A stretch of DNA of 31,022 nucleotides, taken from contig JADLAZ010000194.1 in the NCBI GenBank assembly GCA_020849725.1, positions 1 through 31,022 on the forward strand, given 5' to 3'. This document shows positions 7,272 through 15,271 of this stretch, piece after piece (positions within the stretch are counted from its first letter, which is position 1; each line of letters begins with the position of its first letter). Below the pieces are notes generated by a model. It was not told the origin of the DNA. It saw only the letters and a program-made list of their open reading frames with translations, and did not search any database. The stretch comes from Chloroflexota bacterium. GTDB taxonomy: Bacteria; Chloroflexota; Chloroflexia; Thermomicrobiales; JADLAZ01. A program made the translations under genes and the position numbers.

Positions 7272-9350
7272 TCAGTGGAAGAAGACGACCACGCGCTGGC
7301 GCCAGAGCCACAGTCCGGCCACGACCGTCGCCGCTACCAGGAGTACCGTCACCATGGCGCCCCAACGTCCCCGCGCTGCCAGCCGGTCGAGCGCCACGCC
7401 GGCCAGCGTGGCGACGACCGGCAGCAGGAACAGGCTGTAGCGCACGTAGAGATTGAGCAGCAGCCCGACCAGCGCAAACAGTGCCGCTGTCGCTACCCAG
7501 ACGGCCGAGAGGTGCCGAAAGGCCCGTCCGCGCTCGCTACCGCCCAGCGCGACCCAGCCGGCCGCGGCCGCCAGCAGCGGCCAGCCCCAGTAGTAGGCCC
7601 ACGCCTCGCGCGCGAAGCCGCGTGCGCCCGCCAGCGGCACCTCCGCCAGCGACGTGACATAGGCCGCACCCATGCCGAGGCTCTTGTCGTCGACCGAGCC
7701 GGAGACGCGCCAGCGGCGCGGCGCATCGGTCGCACGCTCGCCACTGAGCCGCCCACTCAGCGTCGCCGCGCCCTGGGCCAGCATCGCCAGCGCGTCGACG
7801 CGGTAGAACAGGCCGAAGGCCAGCACGCTGGCGACGAGCGTCACCAGCGCGATCGCGGCGGCGCGCTGCCCGTGGCTGGCGTCTGGCGCATGGCGCCGCC
7901 ACAGCCAGACGGCGGCCAGGCCGGCCGTCAGCAGGCTCAGGAAGGCGCCGGTGAGCAGCAGATCGCCGGGGTGCGACAACAGCGCCAAGGCCGCCAAGGC
8001 CGCCAAGGCCGCCAAGGCCGCCACCGCCCGCGGCCGGCGCAGGTCGCTCCAGGCGGCCGTCAGCGCCAACAGCAGTGCCGTCGCCCACCACTCGCCGAAC
8101 AAGTTGCTGGTGATGCCCCAGGAGAATGGCAGCACCGCCAGCGGCAGGCTGACGAACAGCAGCGTCGCCAGCAACGCCGCCCGGCCGCGCTCGCTCACCC
8201 AGCGCGCCAGCGCGAACACCAGCAGCGCTCGGCTCGTCTCGAGCAGCGCGGTGAAGAAGCGGATCATTCGGTGGGTGTCGTCGATCAGCCAGCTCAGCGG
8301 CAGCATGGCGATGTAGGCGGCCGGCGAGTAGACCGTCTCGCGCCCACCCCACTCCGCCGACCGAATCTTGAGAAAGAGCTGGCCCCGCTCGGCCACGTCG
8401 GTGAACCGGTTGACGTGGAAGCCGATGTCGATCACGTCCATCTGCGGGTGCAGCGTCGCCGCCAGTCGGACCAGGAGCGCCGCAGCGACGATCGTCAGCA
8501 GCCAGCGCCGTTCGCTGGCCGGCACGCGCCAGCCGAGCCAGCGGTTGGCGGCGGCCAGGCCCAGCCGCAGCACGACCGTCACGCCGAGCGCCAGCAGCCC
8601 CAGACCCAGCAATTCGCCGAGAACCGGCACGATCAGCAGCCGGGCGCCGGCCAGCAGTGCGCCGAGCGCCAGCGCCAGCGCCAGCGCGCCGGCCATCGCC
8701 GGCCGAGCGGCCCAGCCAGCGACGGCGAGCGTCGCCAGCGCCAGCAGCGCCAAACCTATGGCCGTCGCCAGCGCCGCCGGCGGCGGCAGCACCGGCGCCG
8801 TGCCCAGCGGTGTCAGCTCGACGGCGTGGACGACGACGCCGAGGCGGCGGCGGTCGTTGGGCGGCGAGAAGGTCGGGCTATCGATGCCGATGACGAGGTC
8901 GCCGCCCGCGGCCAACTCGGCTGGGATGGCGGTCTCATACCGCTGGAAGTCGCCTGACAGCCGTGCGGTCAGCACTGGCTGCCCATTGACGACGATCGTA
9001 GCGATCGGCTCGGGATTGAGCGGCGCCCCCATCTCCACGGCCAGCCGATACGGGCCGGCGCCCCAGGCCGGCAGGGCGATGCTGGCGCTGCCACGCGTCC
9101 AGCGAAAGCGCCGTCCGTCGCCCTCGCGCCGCTCGTCGGCGTAGAAGCCGTGGACGACGCCCTTGTCGCTGGTCTCGTCGCCGATCGCCAGCTGCAGCGT
9201 CGGGCGCGCCTGATAGGCGAACGCGACCACCAGCGCGGCGACGCCTGCCACCACGGCCGCGGCGATCAGCCAGCGCACCCAGCCAGCCAGCGGCCGGGCA
9301 GCCAGGCCAGCGGCGCGCGCGCTGATGACCGACGCGACGCTGCCCCCCAT
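7272..9350 (-). CDS. Multi-spanning membrane protein, GT-C glycosyltransferase-like
   Basis: The protein has about 692 residues. A first membrane helix (about 27-48) is followed by an extracytoplasmic segment of about 130 residues (about 50-185) rich in beta strands that resembles a carbohydrate-binding sandwich. About a dozen further hydrophobic helices run to the C-terminus. The loop segment MDVIDIGFHVNRFTDVAERGQLF carries acidic residues after an early helix, where GT-C enzymes place their catalytic Asp. This suggests a lipid-linked sugar transferase, but no subfamily is recognised. The ATG at 9350 overlaps the stop of the S41 protease gene (TGATG), and a GTG at 9353 is equally possible. 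A 9-bp tandem repeat codes for a Leu-Ala-Ala run inside one membrane helix. It is co-transcribed with the S41 gene. Confidence 0.75.
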   Translation of the reverse strand: MGGSVASVISARAAGLAARPLAGWVRWLIAAAVVAGVAALVVAFAYQARPTLQLAIGDETSDKGVVHGFYADERREGDGRRFRWTRGSASIALPAWGAGPYRLAVEMGAPLNPEPIATIVVNGQPVLTARLSGDFQRYETAIPAELAAGGDLVIGIDSPTFSPPNDRRRLGVVVHAVELTPLGTAPVLPPPAALATAIGLALLALATLAVAGWAARPAMAGALALALALGALLAGARLLIVPVLGELLGLGLLALGVTVVLRLGLAAANRWLGWRVPASERRWLLTIVAAALLVRLAATLHPQMDVIDIGFHVNRFTDVAERGQLFLKIRSAEWGGRETVYSPAAYIAMLPLSWLIDDTHRMIRFFTALLETSRALLVFALARWVSERGRAALLATLLFVSLPLAVLPFSWGITSNLFGEWWATALLLALTAAWSDLRRPRAVAALAALAALAALALLSHPGDLLLTGAFLSLLTAGLAAVWLWRRHAPDASHGQRAAAIALVTLVASVLAFGLFYRVDALAMLAQGAATLSGRLSGERATDAPRRWRVSGSVDDKSLGMGAAYVTSLAEVPLAGARGFAREAWAYYWGWPLLAAAAGWVALGGSERGRAFRHLSAVWVATAALFALVGLLLNLYVRYSLFLLPVVATLAGVALDRLAARGRWGAMVTVLLVAATVVAGLWLWRQRVVVFFH
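7984..8019 (-). repeat. 9-bp tandem repeat (4 perfect copies) in coding sequence
   Basis: GCCAAGGCC is repeated four times without error and followed by a degenerate fifth unit. It encodes Leu-Ala-Ala repeats in a hydrophobic helix of the GT-C-like protein. Unit changes would stay in frame. Confidence 0.85.
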
Positions 9351-10648
9351 CACTTCCCGGTCAGGATGAACTGGCGCGCCCGCTCCAACTGGTAGTCCGG
9401 CGGCCCGAGCCGGCCGTCGGGGTTGGCCGGGCCGAGCGCCCGTGGCAGCCGCGTCTGGCGCTGCGCCGCGCGCAGCAAGTCATCCGCCGGCTCGCCCTCC
9501 GGCCCGATCACCACATCCGGCATGATGCCACGCTTCTCAATCACTCGCTTGGCCGGCGTCAGCCACTGAGCGGTCGTCAGCCGGACACTGGACGAGTCGC
9601 GGAACTCGCGCACCTGCTGGATCGAGCCTTTGCCGAAGGTGCGCTCCCCGATCAGCGTCGCTCGGCCGCGGTCCTGCAGGGCGCCGGCCACGATCTCGCT
9701 GGCACTGGCCGAGCCGCCATTGACCAGCACCACCAGCGGCGTCGTGTACATCTGCGTGTCGGCGCTGGTCAGCACCGGGTCGACCCGCTCACCGGCGCGG
9801 CTGACCTCGACCAGCGCCGTGCCGTCGGGCACGAAGCGCCCGACCATCTCGCGGGCCGCCGACACCCAGCCACCGCCGTTGTTGCGCAGGTCGAGCACGA
9901 TCGCCCGCACGCCCTGGCGCTGGAGGTCCTTCAGCGCGGCATCCAGCTGGTCGGTCGTCTTGTCGCCAAAGACCGTCGCTCGCACGTAGCCGATATTGTC
10001 GTCCAGCCGCCGGTAGGTGACAGCGTCGACCTCGATCTTCGCCCGCTCGACCGCGATCTCGATAACCTCCGCGCCGCCCAGCCGGCGCAGGCCGAGCCGA
10101 ACCGAGGTGCCCGCCTTGCCACGCACGAGCTTGAGGGCGTCATCGACCTTCATGCCGACGACATCGCGCCCATCGATGATCACGATCACATCGTTGGGCT
10201 GCACGCCGGCGCGCTGGGCCGGCGAGTTGTCCATCGGCGCGATGATGCGCAGTCGGCCGTCGTCGGTGTCCAGCCAGACGCCGATGCCCTCGAAATAGCC
10301 CTGCATCTGCGAGCGCGTGCCAGAACTCTCGTCAGGCGTCAGGTAGCGGCTGTTCTCATCCTCCAACGCGCCCACCAGCCCCTTGATCGCCGCCTGCACG
10401 ACGCGGGCGCGGTCGATCGGCTGATAGTAATACTGGTCCTGCACCATCTTCCAGACATCGTTAAAGACGTCCAATTCATTCGCGGCGGCACTGGCCGCAT
10501 CGCCGGTCGCACCAGTGGCAACGCCGCCTGCCGACACCAGCGGCGCCGGCGCCAGCCAGAGTCGATCGGCGACCACACCGGCTGCGAACCCGACGCTGAC
10601 CAGCATCGCGACGAGCAGCCCCAGCCACCGTCGTTGGATCGGTCGCAT
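9350..10648 (-). CDS. S41 family C-terminal processing peptidase
   Basis: This is a 432-residue carboxy-terminal processing protease of the CtpA/Prc type. An N-terminal hydrophobic segment (about 9-27) is a signal anchor, placing the enzyme outside the membrane. A PDZ domain spans about 110-195 (GYFEGIGVWLD, APMDNSPAQRAGVQPNDVIVIIDG). The peptidase core follows, with LDLRNNGGG and the catalytic Ser315 in GGSASASEI and Lys340 in GERTFGKG. The Ser-to-Lys spacing of 25 matches the family, and Asp326 sits at the expected place. The ATG at 10648 has GGAG about six bases upstream. It has its own promoter at the end of the RNHCP gene and is followed by an overlapping membrane protein gene. The likely role is trimming or turnover of envelope proteins. 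Confidence 0.95.
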   Translation of the reverse strand: MRPIQRRWLGLLVAMLVSVGFAAGVVADRLWLAPAPLVSAGGVATGATGDAASAAANELDVFNDVWKMVQDQYYYQPIDRARVVQAAIKGLVGALEDENSRYLTPDESSGTRSQMQGYFEGIGVWLDTDDGRLRIIAPMDNSPAQRAGVQPNDVIVIIDGRDVVGMKVDDALKLVRGKAGTSVRLGLRRLGGAEVIEIAVERAKIEVDAVTYRRLDDNIGYVRATVFGDKTTDQLDAALKDLQRQGVRAIVLDLRNNGGGWVSAAREMVGRFVPDGTALVEVSRAGERVDPVLTSADTQMYTTPLVVLVNGGSASASEIVAGALQDRGRATLIGERTFGKGSIQQVREFRDSSSVRLTTAQWLTPAKRVIEKRGIMPDVVIGPEGEPADDLLRAAQRQTRLPRALGPANPDGRLGPPDYQLERARQFILTGK

Positions 10649-10697
10649 GCCCGTCTCCGTTCCCGGTCACGCCGACGCGACCGGACTGGACCCCGAC

Positions 10698-10726
10698 ATT
10701 CTACCTGGCGTCACCAGGTGGCTCAA
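10698..10726 (-). promoter_or_regulatory. Promoter of the S41 operon with spacer palindrome
   Basis: On the minus strand TTGAGC (10726-10721), a 17-base spacer, and TAGAAT (10703-10698) form a good sigma-70-type promoter. The spacer holds a perfect inverted repeat ACCTGG-N5-CCAGGT (10703-10719), a candidate operator. The -35 box overlaps the stop codon of the RNHCP gene. The start codon is about 50 bases downstream. Confidence 0.65.
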
Positions 10727-11115
10727 AGGTCCGTGCCGGACGGAGCATCCGGCGGCAGCGCGGCGACCGCACCCGTTTCCAGCGACGGCAGTGCCAGCAG
10801 CAACCCCAGGTTGTCGTCGGCCGCCAGCCGGTTGCGCCGCTCGGCGCCGCAGCGCGCGCAGTGATGGACGATCACATGTTCGCCGGTGCGCCGCGTCAGC
10901 CGTGCCACCGCCGGCATCAGCCCGCCGCAGGCGCTGCGGCGGTCACCTGGCGTGCGCGCGTCGACGTGGCGCGACGTGAGACAGCGCGGGCAATGATTGC
11001 GGTGCCGTCCGCCCGACAGAAGCGGCTCGACCAGCAACCCGCACTGCCCACAGCGGAACGGTTGCTCCTCAGGGGACCAGCGTGGCGATTGGGCCGCTGG
11101 ACGCGGTCGCGCCAT
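10723..11115 (-). CDS. RNHCP domain zinc-ribbon protein
   Basis: This 130-residue protein carries the RNHCP signature: FRCGQCG (Cys22, Cys25), RNHCPRCLTSRHVD (Cys42, Cys45), PGDRRSACGG, and HHCARCGAERRNRLAADDN (Cys86, Cys89). Two CxxC pairs plus the HCPRC element suggest one or two structural zinc sites. The domain family has no established biochemical role. The ATG at 11115 has AGGAG eight bases upstream. The C-terminal 30 residues are variable and Pro/Ala-rich. It lies 48 bases behind the penicillin-binding protein gene on the same strand, so it may share that transcript. Confidence 0.85.
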   Translation of the reverse strand: MARPRPAAQSPRWSPEEQPFRCGQCGLLVEPLLSGGRHRNHCPRCLTSRHVDARTPGDRRSACGGLMPAVARLTRRTGEHVIVHHCARCGAERRNRLAADDNLGLLLALPSLETGAVAALPPDAPSGTDL

Positions 11116-11163
11116 GGCGCATGCTCCTGCACGGGTAGCCGGCCAGGGCCGCCGCGACGCCGC

Positions 11164-13572
11164 TCACGGCCGGCGTGTCGGTGTTGCGACCGGTTTCGTC
11201 GCCGGCGTGGCGGCCGGTTTTGCCGGCGCGGTGGCGGCCGGCTTGGCGGCCGGGGCGACTGCGGTGGCGGCTGGCTTGGCCGGTGGCGCGGCCGGTTTGG
11301 TGGCCGGGGTTGGCGCTGGCGGTACGAGGCCGATCAGCGCCTGCTCGAAAATCGCGCGAGCGATCGGTGCGGCGACGCGTGAGCCTTCACCCTCGGCATC
11401 GCGCCCCTCCTCGACCAGCGAGACGACGACCAGCTTCGGGTCTACTTGCGGGCAATAGCTGGCGAACCAGGCGTGCGTGACACCCTTGACGCCGGTCTCA
11501 GCCGTGCCGGTCTTGCCGGCCGCCGGCGGTCCCTTGTAGTCCTTGAAGGCCAGGTAGCCGGTGCCGCCCAGCGCAGTCGGCACGCCGTTCAGGCCGTCCT
11601 TGATCGCCGCAATTGTCTTCGGTGACACCGGCAGCTTGGCGCGCTCGATCGGCTCGGCCGTGCGGATGTCCGGCCCGCCGGGCAGCGTCATGCGCTGGGT
11701 GAGATACGGCGCCCACAGCGTACCGCCGTTGGCGATGGCGACATAGATAGCCGCCATCTGCAGCGGCGTCACCAGAAGGAAGCCCTGGCCGATCGCAAAG
11801 TTGATCGTGTCGCCCGTTGCCCAGACATCATTGAAAGTCTTGGTCTTCCACTCGTGGTCGGGCACGTTGCCGGCCACATCGGGCAACTCGGTCAGGCCGG
11901 TCGGCTTGCCCAGACCGAACGCGCGCGACATCTCGGCCAGCGGCGACCCGTCGTCGCGCAGTGCATCCAGGCGTTGCCCGATGGTGTAGAAGACGATGTC
12001 GCACGAGGTCGTCAAGCCCTGGACGAGGTTGACGCGCCCGTGGCCGCCGGGCTTCCAGTCGCCCCACACCTGGGGCGCCTTGGGCAGCTTGAAGCTGCCG
12101 GCGCAGGAAAACATCTCGCCCGGCGGCATGCCCAACTTCTCCATACCGGCCGACATGGTGACGACCTTGAAGATCGAGCCGGGCGGATACAGGCCGTCGA
12201 TCGTCCGGTTTGTCAGCGGCCGCAGCTTGGCATCGTTCAGCTTCGCCCAGGCCTCGTCGCTGAAGCCGAGGATGAACTCGTTCGGGTCAAAGGACGGCTT
12301 GCTGGCCATCGCCACGACGGCCCCATCCTTCGGGTCCAGCACGACGACCGCGCCACGCTTGTCGCCCAGTGCCTCTTCGGCGATGCGCTGCACGGCGAGG
12401 TCGAGCGTCAGGGTGATGTCGGCCCCGGGTCGGGCCTTCTTCTGGGCCAGCGTGACAGTCGGTGTGCCATCTTTCTCGACAATCAGCAGCCGGCCGCCAC
12501 GCTCGCCGGCCAGGTCTTTGTCGGCCGAGGCCTCGACGCCGGTGCGGCCGACGCGGTCGCCGGGCTGATGGCCCTTTGCGAGATCGTCGGCCTGCACCTC
12601 AGTCGCGTAGCCGACAATGTGGGCAGCCAGGTGGCCGAGAGGATAGGTGCGCTCGGGCATCATCCGCACCTGCACGCCTTCGGCGATGCGCTGGATCGTC
12701 ACCAGCTCAGGCTCAGTCGTCGTCCACGGCAGGCGTTTGATCGGCATGAACCAGTCCGGCTTGCCGCTGGCGTAGCGCTTCTTGATCGTCTCCTGCTCCA
12801 GGCCGAGCGCCTGGCTCAGCCCGGCCAGCAACGCTGCCTCGTCCTTGATCTCGGCCGGAATGATGCCGACGACGGGCGCCTCGCCCATCTGCGCCAGCAC
12901 TGTCCCGGCGCGGTCCAGGATACGCCCGCGCACGGGCGTGTCGGGCAGAAAGCGCACCAGCCGCTCGCCCTTGAGGTCCTTGAATACCAGTGACGGCTGC
13001 CAATCCACGCCCCAGCGGCCCTCGGCCTGCGAGAGCGGCAGTGTCTGCTGCTCGGTGACGACACCAAGGCGCGTCTCAATCTTGACCTCGTAGGGCACGC
13101 TGGGCGCGGTGGTCGGTAGATCCGGTGCGACGGTCGCGGTCACGCGGGTGATACCGGCTTCGTCTTTGATGGCGTCGTAGCGATTGACGAACACCTGCTG
13201 TCCGATGCGCGCCTGCGCTGCCGGCGACAGCAGGCCGTACATGGCGGTAAAGTCGCCCGCCTGCCAGGCGTTCAGGTAGCGACGACCCACGTCGACGGCC
13301 GTCTCCGGCGGGATCGGAGTGGCCGTCGCCGGGACGGCCGTGGCCGCGGGCACGCCGGCGACTGGCGCTGCCGTGACGGTGGCGCCGCCCGCTGCCGGTG
13401 GCAGCGCCAGGCTACCCGACGACGGCAGGCCCGGCAGGCGACCGAATCCACCGGCCCACCAGGCGGCCACGCCGCCGGCCGCGACTGCGATCGCGCCGGC
13501 CAGCCAACCCAGAAACACCCGTCGCGTCCGCCGCTGGTCATAGCGACTGGAGAAGCGCGACCGGTACGGCAT
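11164..13572 (-). CDS. Penicillin-binding protein transpeptidase with NTF2-like domain (MecA/PBP3-like class B)
   Basis: This 802-residue class B penicillin-binding protein cross-links peptidoglycan outside the membrane. A single membrane helix (about 19-41) follows a basic N-terminus. A low-complexity linker leads to an NTF2-like MecA-N domain (about 90-195), then a dimerisation domain starting at RGRILDRAGTVLA, then the transpeptidase domain. The catalytic motifs are intact: Ser466-x-x-Lys469 in PPGSIFK, Ser523-Cys-Asp525 in TTSCD, and Lys687-Thr-Gly in AAGKTGTAE. The C-terminal 50 residues are an Ala/Pro/Lys/Thr-rich repeat (KPAAT-like), possibly wall-spanning. I chose the ATG at 13572 because GGGAGG lies six bases upstream; the longer frame to 13695 adds an unlikely leader. 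It lies downstream of the lipoprotein gene. Confidence 0.93.
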   Translation of the reverse strand: MPYRSRFSSRYDQRRTRRVFLGWLAGAIAVAAGGVAAWWAGGFGRLPGLPSSGSLALPPAAGGATVTAAPVAGVPAATAVPATATPIPPETAVDVGRRYLNAWQAGDFTAMYGLLSPAAQARIGQQVFVNRYDAIKDEAGITRVTATVAPDLPTTAPSVPYEVKIETRLGVVTEQQTLPLSQAEGRWGVDWQPSLVFKDLKGERLVRFLPDTPVRGRILDRAGTVLAQMGEAPVVGIIPAEIKDEAALLAGLSQALGLEQETIKKRYASGKPDWFMPIKRLPWTTTEPELVTIQRIAEGVQVRMMPERTYPLGHLAAHIVGYATEVQADDLAKGHQPGDRVGRTGVEASADKDLAGERGGRLLIVEKDGTPTVTLAQKKARPGADITLTLDLAVQRIAEEALGDKRGAVVVLDPKDGAVVAMASKPSFDPNEFILGFSDEAWAKLNDAKLRPLTNRTIDGLYPPGSIFKVVTMSAGMEKLGMPPGEMFSCAGSFKLPKAPQVWGDWKPGGHGRVNLVQGLTTSCDIVFYTIGQRLDALRDDGSPLAEMSRAFGLGKPTGLTELPDVAGNVPDHEWKTKTFNDVWATGDTINFAIGQGFLLVTPLQMAAIYVAIANGGTLWAPYLTQRMTLPGGPDIRTAEPIERAKLPVSPKTIAAIKDGLNGVPTALGGTGYLAFKDYKGPPAAGKTGTAETGVKGVTHAWFASYCPQVDPKLVVVSLVEEGRDAEGEGSRVAAPIARAIFEQALIGLVPPAPTPATKPAAPPAKPAATAVAPAAKPAATAPAKPAATPATKPVATPTRRP

Positions 13573-13743
13573 CTCCCGCCTCCCACGGCCCAGACCCAAC
13601 GCTCCACCGAGCGCGCCTTGTAGTACGCGCCATATTGCCACGCGGTTCTCCCGGCGGCAATCTGGCTTCGCTGGTGGAACGATTGGGCGTGGCACGCGAT
13701 GCGGGATCGCCAGCGGGCTGGCGTAGCGGGCCGTGCCGTCGCG

Positions 13744-14712
13744 CTACGAAGTCGTGGGGACGCCGGCCGGCGGCTCGATCTGCACCGTCCGCGCCAGTGG
13801 GTCGGCCACGACGGTCAGCGTGGTCGGGAGGTCCCGTGACGCTTCGATAACGGTGATCGCGCCTGTGGCGCGGGCCGGCACGCGCCGCCAGTCCACGACC
13901 AGGCCAACGGCACTGGTGGCGCCAGCGGTCGTGGTGAATGGCCGCAGGCGGCGCTCGGCGTCGACGATCAGCGCGCGGACATGCTGGCCGCCGCCCCGCA
14001 CGTCCGTCTGCTCGGCCTCCAGGCTCAGCCAGGTCGGCGCGGCGACAAGATACCAGTCGATGCAGCGGCCGGCGGTCTCGCGCACGGTCAGCACCGCCGG
14101 GCCTGGCGACGGCTCGAGCACCAGCGTACCGCCAGGCGTACACTGTCGCAGGGGCTGGCCCGCCTCACGGCCCAGGACGGTGACGCTCACGTCGCCGCCC
14201 GGTGCGCGTATCATCAGCCCGCCCTGGAACTGCCCGGTCGCGTCGGCTCGTGCCTGCCGGCGCAGGCGGTCACGATCAATGCGCACCACGACGGTGTCGG
14301 CGACGCCGACGCGGGCCATGCCAGCCGCGCGCTCGACGGCGAGCCAGTCGGCCCCGGCCGTGGGCACGGCCGTCCAGGCAACATCGCCACCATCCGCCAG
14401 AAGCGAGAGCGTCACCGTTTCGGCCGCCCAGCCCAAGTTGACGGTCGTCCCCGGCTCGACGCGCAGGCGGCCGCTACGAACCGGCGTCGATCCCACACCG
14501 GCATCGGTCTGGTCCGGCATCACCGTGGCAACACCGGCCCCGGTCGTGTGTGACGATGGGTGCGGCGCTGGCGCCGCAGTCGTGGCGACCGAGCGCGGTG
14601 TCTCGGCCGCCGGTGCTGTGATGGCCTGGTCCACGGTCGCTGGCGCGCCGCAGCCAACCAGCAGCAACACGACCACGCCCAACTGGAGCCATCGTGGGAG
14701 TCGCGGCGCCAT
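13744..14712 (-). CDS. Lipoprotein with BACON-like repeats
   Basis: The protein has 322 residues. It has a lipoprotein signal peptide (LQLGVVVLLLVGC, lipidated Cys21), then a Thr/Ala/Pro-rich linker to about residue 75. Two beta-rich repeats follow, each with a Trp-Leu element (GADWLAVERAAG and APTWLSLEAEQTD) and a later basic strand (VVVRIDRDRLRR and VGLVVDWRRVPA). This pattern resembles BACON/Ig-like domains that bind glycans or proteins. The start ATG is preceded by AGGAG seven bases upstream, and that ribosome site lies in the last codons of the preceding 57-residue gene. Its place in front of the penicillin-binding protein gene suggests a cell-envelope role. No enzyme motif is seen. Confidence 0.8.
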   Translation of the reverse strand: MAPRLPRWLQLGVVVLLLVGCGAPATVDQAITAPAAETPRSVATTAAPAPHPSSHTTGAGVATVMPDQTDAGVGSTPVRSGRLRVEPGTTVNLGWAAETVTLSLLADGGDVAWTAVPTAGADWLAVERAAGMARVGVADTVVVRIDRDRLRRQARADATGQFQGGLMIRAPGGDVSVTVLGREAGQPLRQCTPGGTLVLEPSPGPAVLTVRETAGRCIDWYLVAAPTWLSLEAEQTDVRGGGQHVRALIVDAERRLRPFTTTAGATSAVGLVVDWRRVPARATGAITVIEASRDLPTTLTVVADPLARTVQIEPPAGVPTTS

Positions 14713-14713
14713 G

Positions 14714-14887
14714 TCATTGCTCCTGGGCGTAGCCGCGGAGATCGCGGCGTGCGACCTCGACTGACTCGCGCAGCCGCCGCACCCGTGCCGCCAGACGCTC
14801 GCTCCGCCCCCCGCTCGCCAGCAGACACACCACGATGACCACCACCGCGGCGGCGACGAGTGCAGCCACTCCGCAAGGGATCGACAT
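14714..14887 (-). CDS. Small single-pass membrane protein (57 aa)
   Basis: Residues 4-24 form one hydrophobic helix (PCGVAALVAAAVVVIVVCLLA). The rest is a charged, probably helical segment (RSERLAARVRRLRESVEVARRDLRGYAQEQ) that could form a coiled coil. The ATG at 14887 has GGGAG eight bases upstream; a GTG 15 bases earlier is less likely. It starts four bases after the 75-residue gene and stops one base before the lipoprotein gene, so all three are in one operon. No family is recognised. Confidence 0.7.
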   Translation of the reverse strand: MSIPCGVAALVAAAVVVIVVCLLASGGRSERLAARVRRLRESVEVARRDLRGYAQEQ

Positions 14888-14891
14888 GCGG

Positions 14892-15119
14892 CTATCTCCC
14901 ACGGGTCAGCACGGACGTCAGGTCCGCCAGGAGCTGCGCCCGCTCCGCTGGCGTCAGGCCATCGATGAGTGCCACCAGCAACTGCCGCGTCAGCGCCAGT
15001 CGGTCGGCCGAGTCCATCAGCGTCAGTGCCTGACCGGTGACGCTGAGGATGGCCTCCTGGCGCTCAGCCGGCTCCATCGTGGCGATCATCTGCGCCACGG
15101 CGTTGCTCAGAAATCCCAT
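14892..15119 (-). CDS. Small helical protein (75 aa), first gene of envelope operon
   Basis: The sequence is soluble-looking and helical, with two related segments (MEPAERQEAILSVTGQAL and LTPAERAQLLADLTSVL) that suggest an internal duplication. The ATG at 15119 has GGGAG six bases upstream and lies about 80 bases behind a strong promoter. It is followed within four bases by the small membrane protein gene. I do not recognise the family. Its context suggests a cytoplasmic partner of that membrane protein. Confidence 0.7.
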   Translation of the reverse strand: MGFLSNAVAQMIATMEPAERQEAILSVTGQALTLMDSADRLALTRQLLVALIDGLTPAERAQLLADLTSVLTRGR

Positions 15120-15206
15120 CGGCCGCTCCCGGCGCCCACTGAAGAGCTGGCCACACCAGCCAGCAGCGATCCGCAGGCGACCGCCGCGCGTGGTGCAAGC
15201 GCACTC

Positions 15207-15235
15207 ATCATAGGCCGCCGGCCCACCAATGTCAA
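15207..15235 (-). promoter_or_regulatory. Strong sigma-70-type promoter of the small-protein/lipoprotein operon
   Basis: On the minus strand a perfect TTGACA (15235-15230), an exact 17-base spacer and TATGAT (15212-15207) form the best promoter in the window. Transcription would start near 15200, with a leader of about 80 bases to the 75-residue gene. It lies in the gap behind the ABC permease genes. Confidence 0.8.
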
Positions 15236-15271
15236 AGTGGGACGCAACCGGCGCTACCGTCGTCCGTTAAA

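Noticed and set aside
7098..8957. 619-codon plus-strand frame opposite the GT-C-like gene
   Set aside because: The Gln/Arg/His-rich composition is typical of a shadow of a membrane-protein gene. The minus-strand protein has clear membrane helices.
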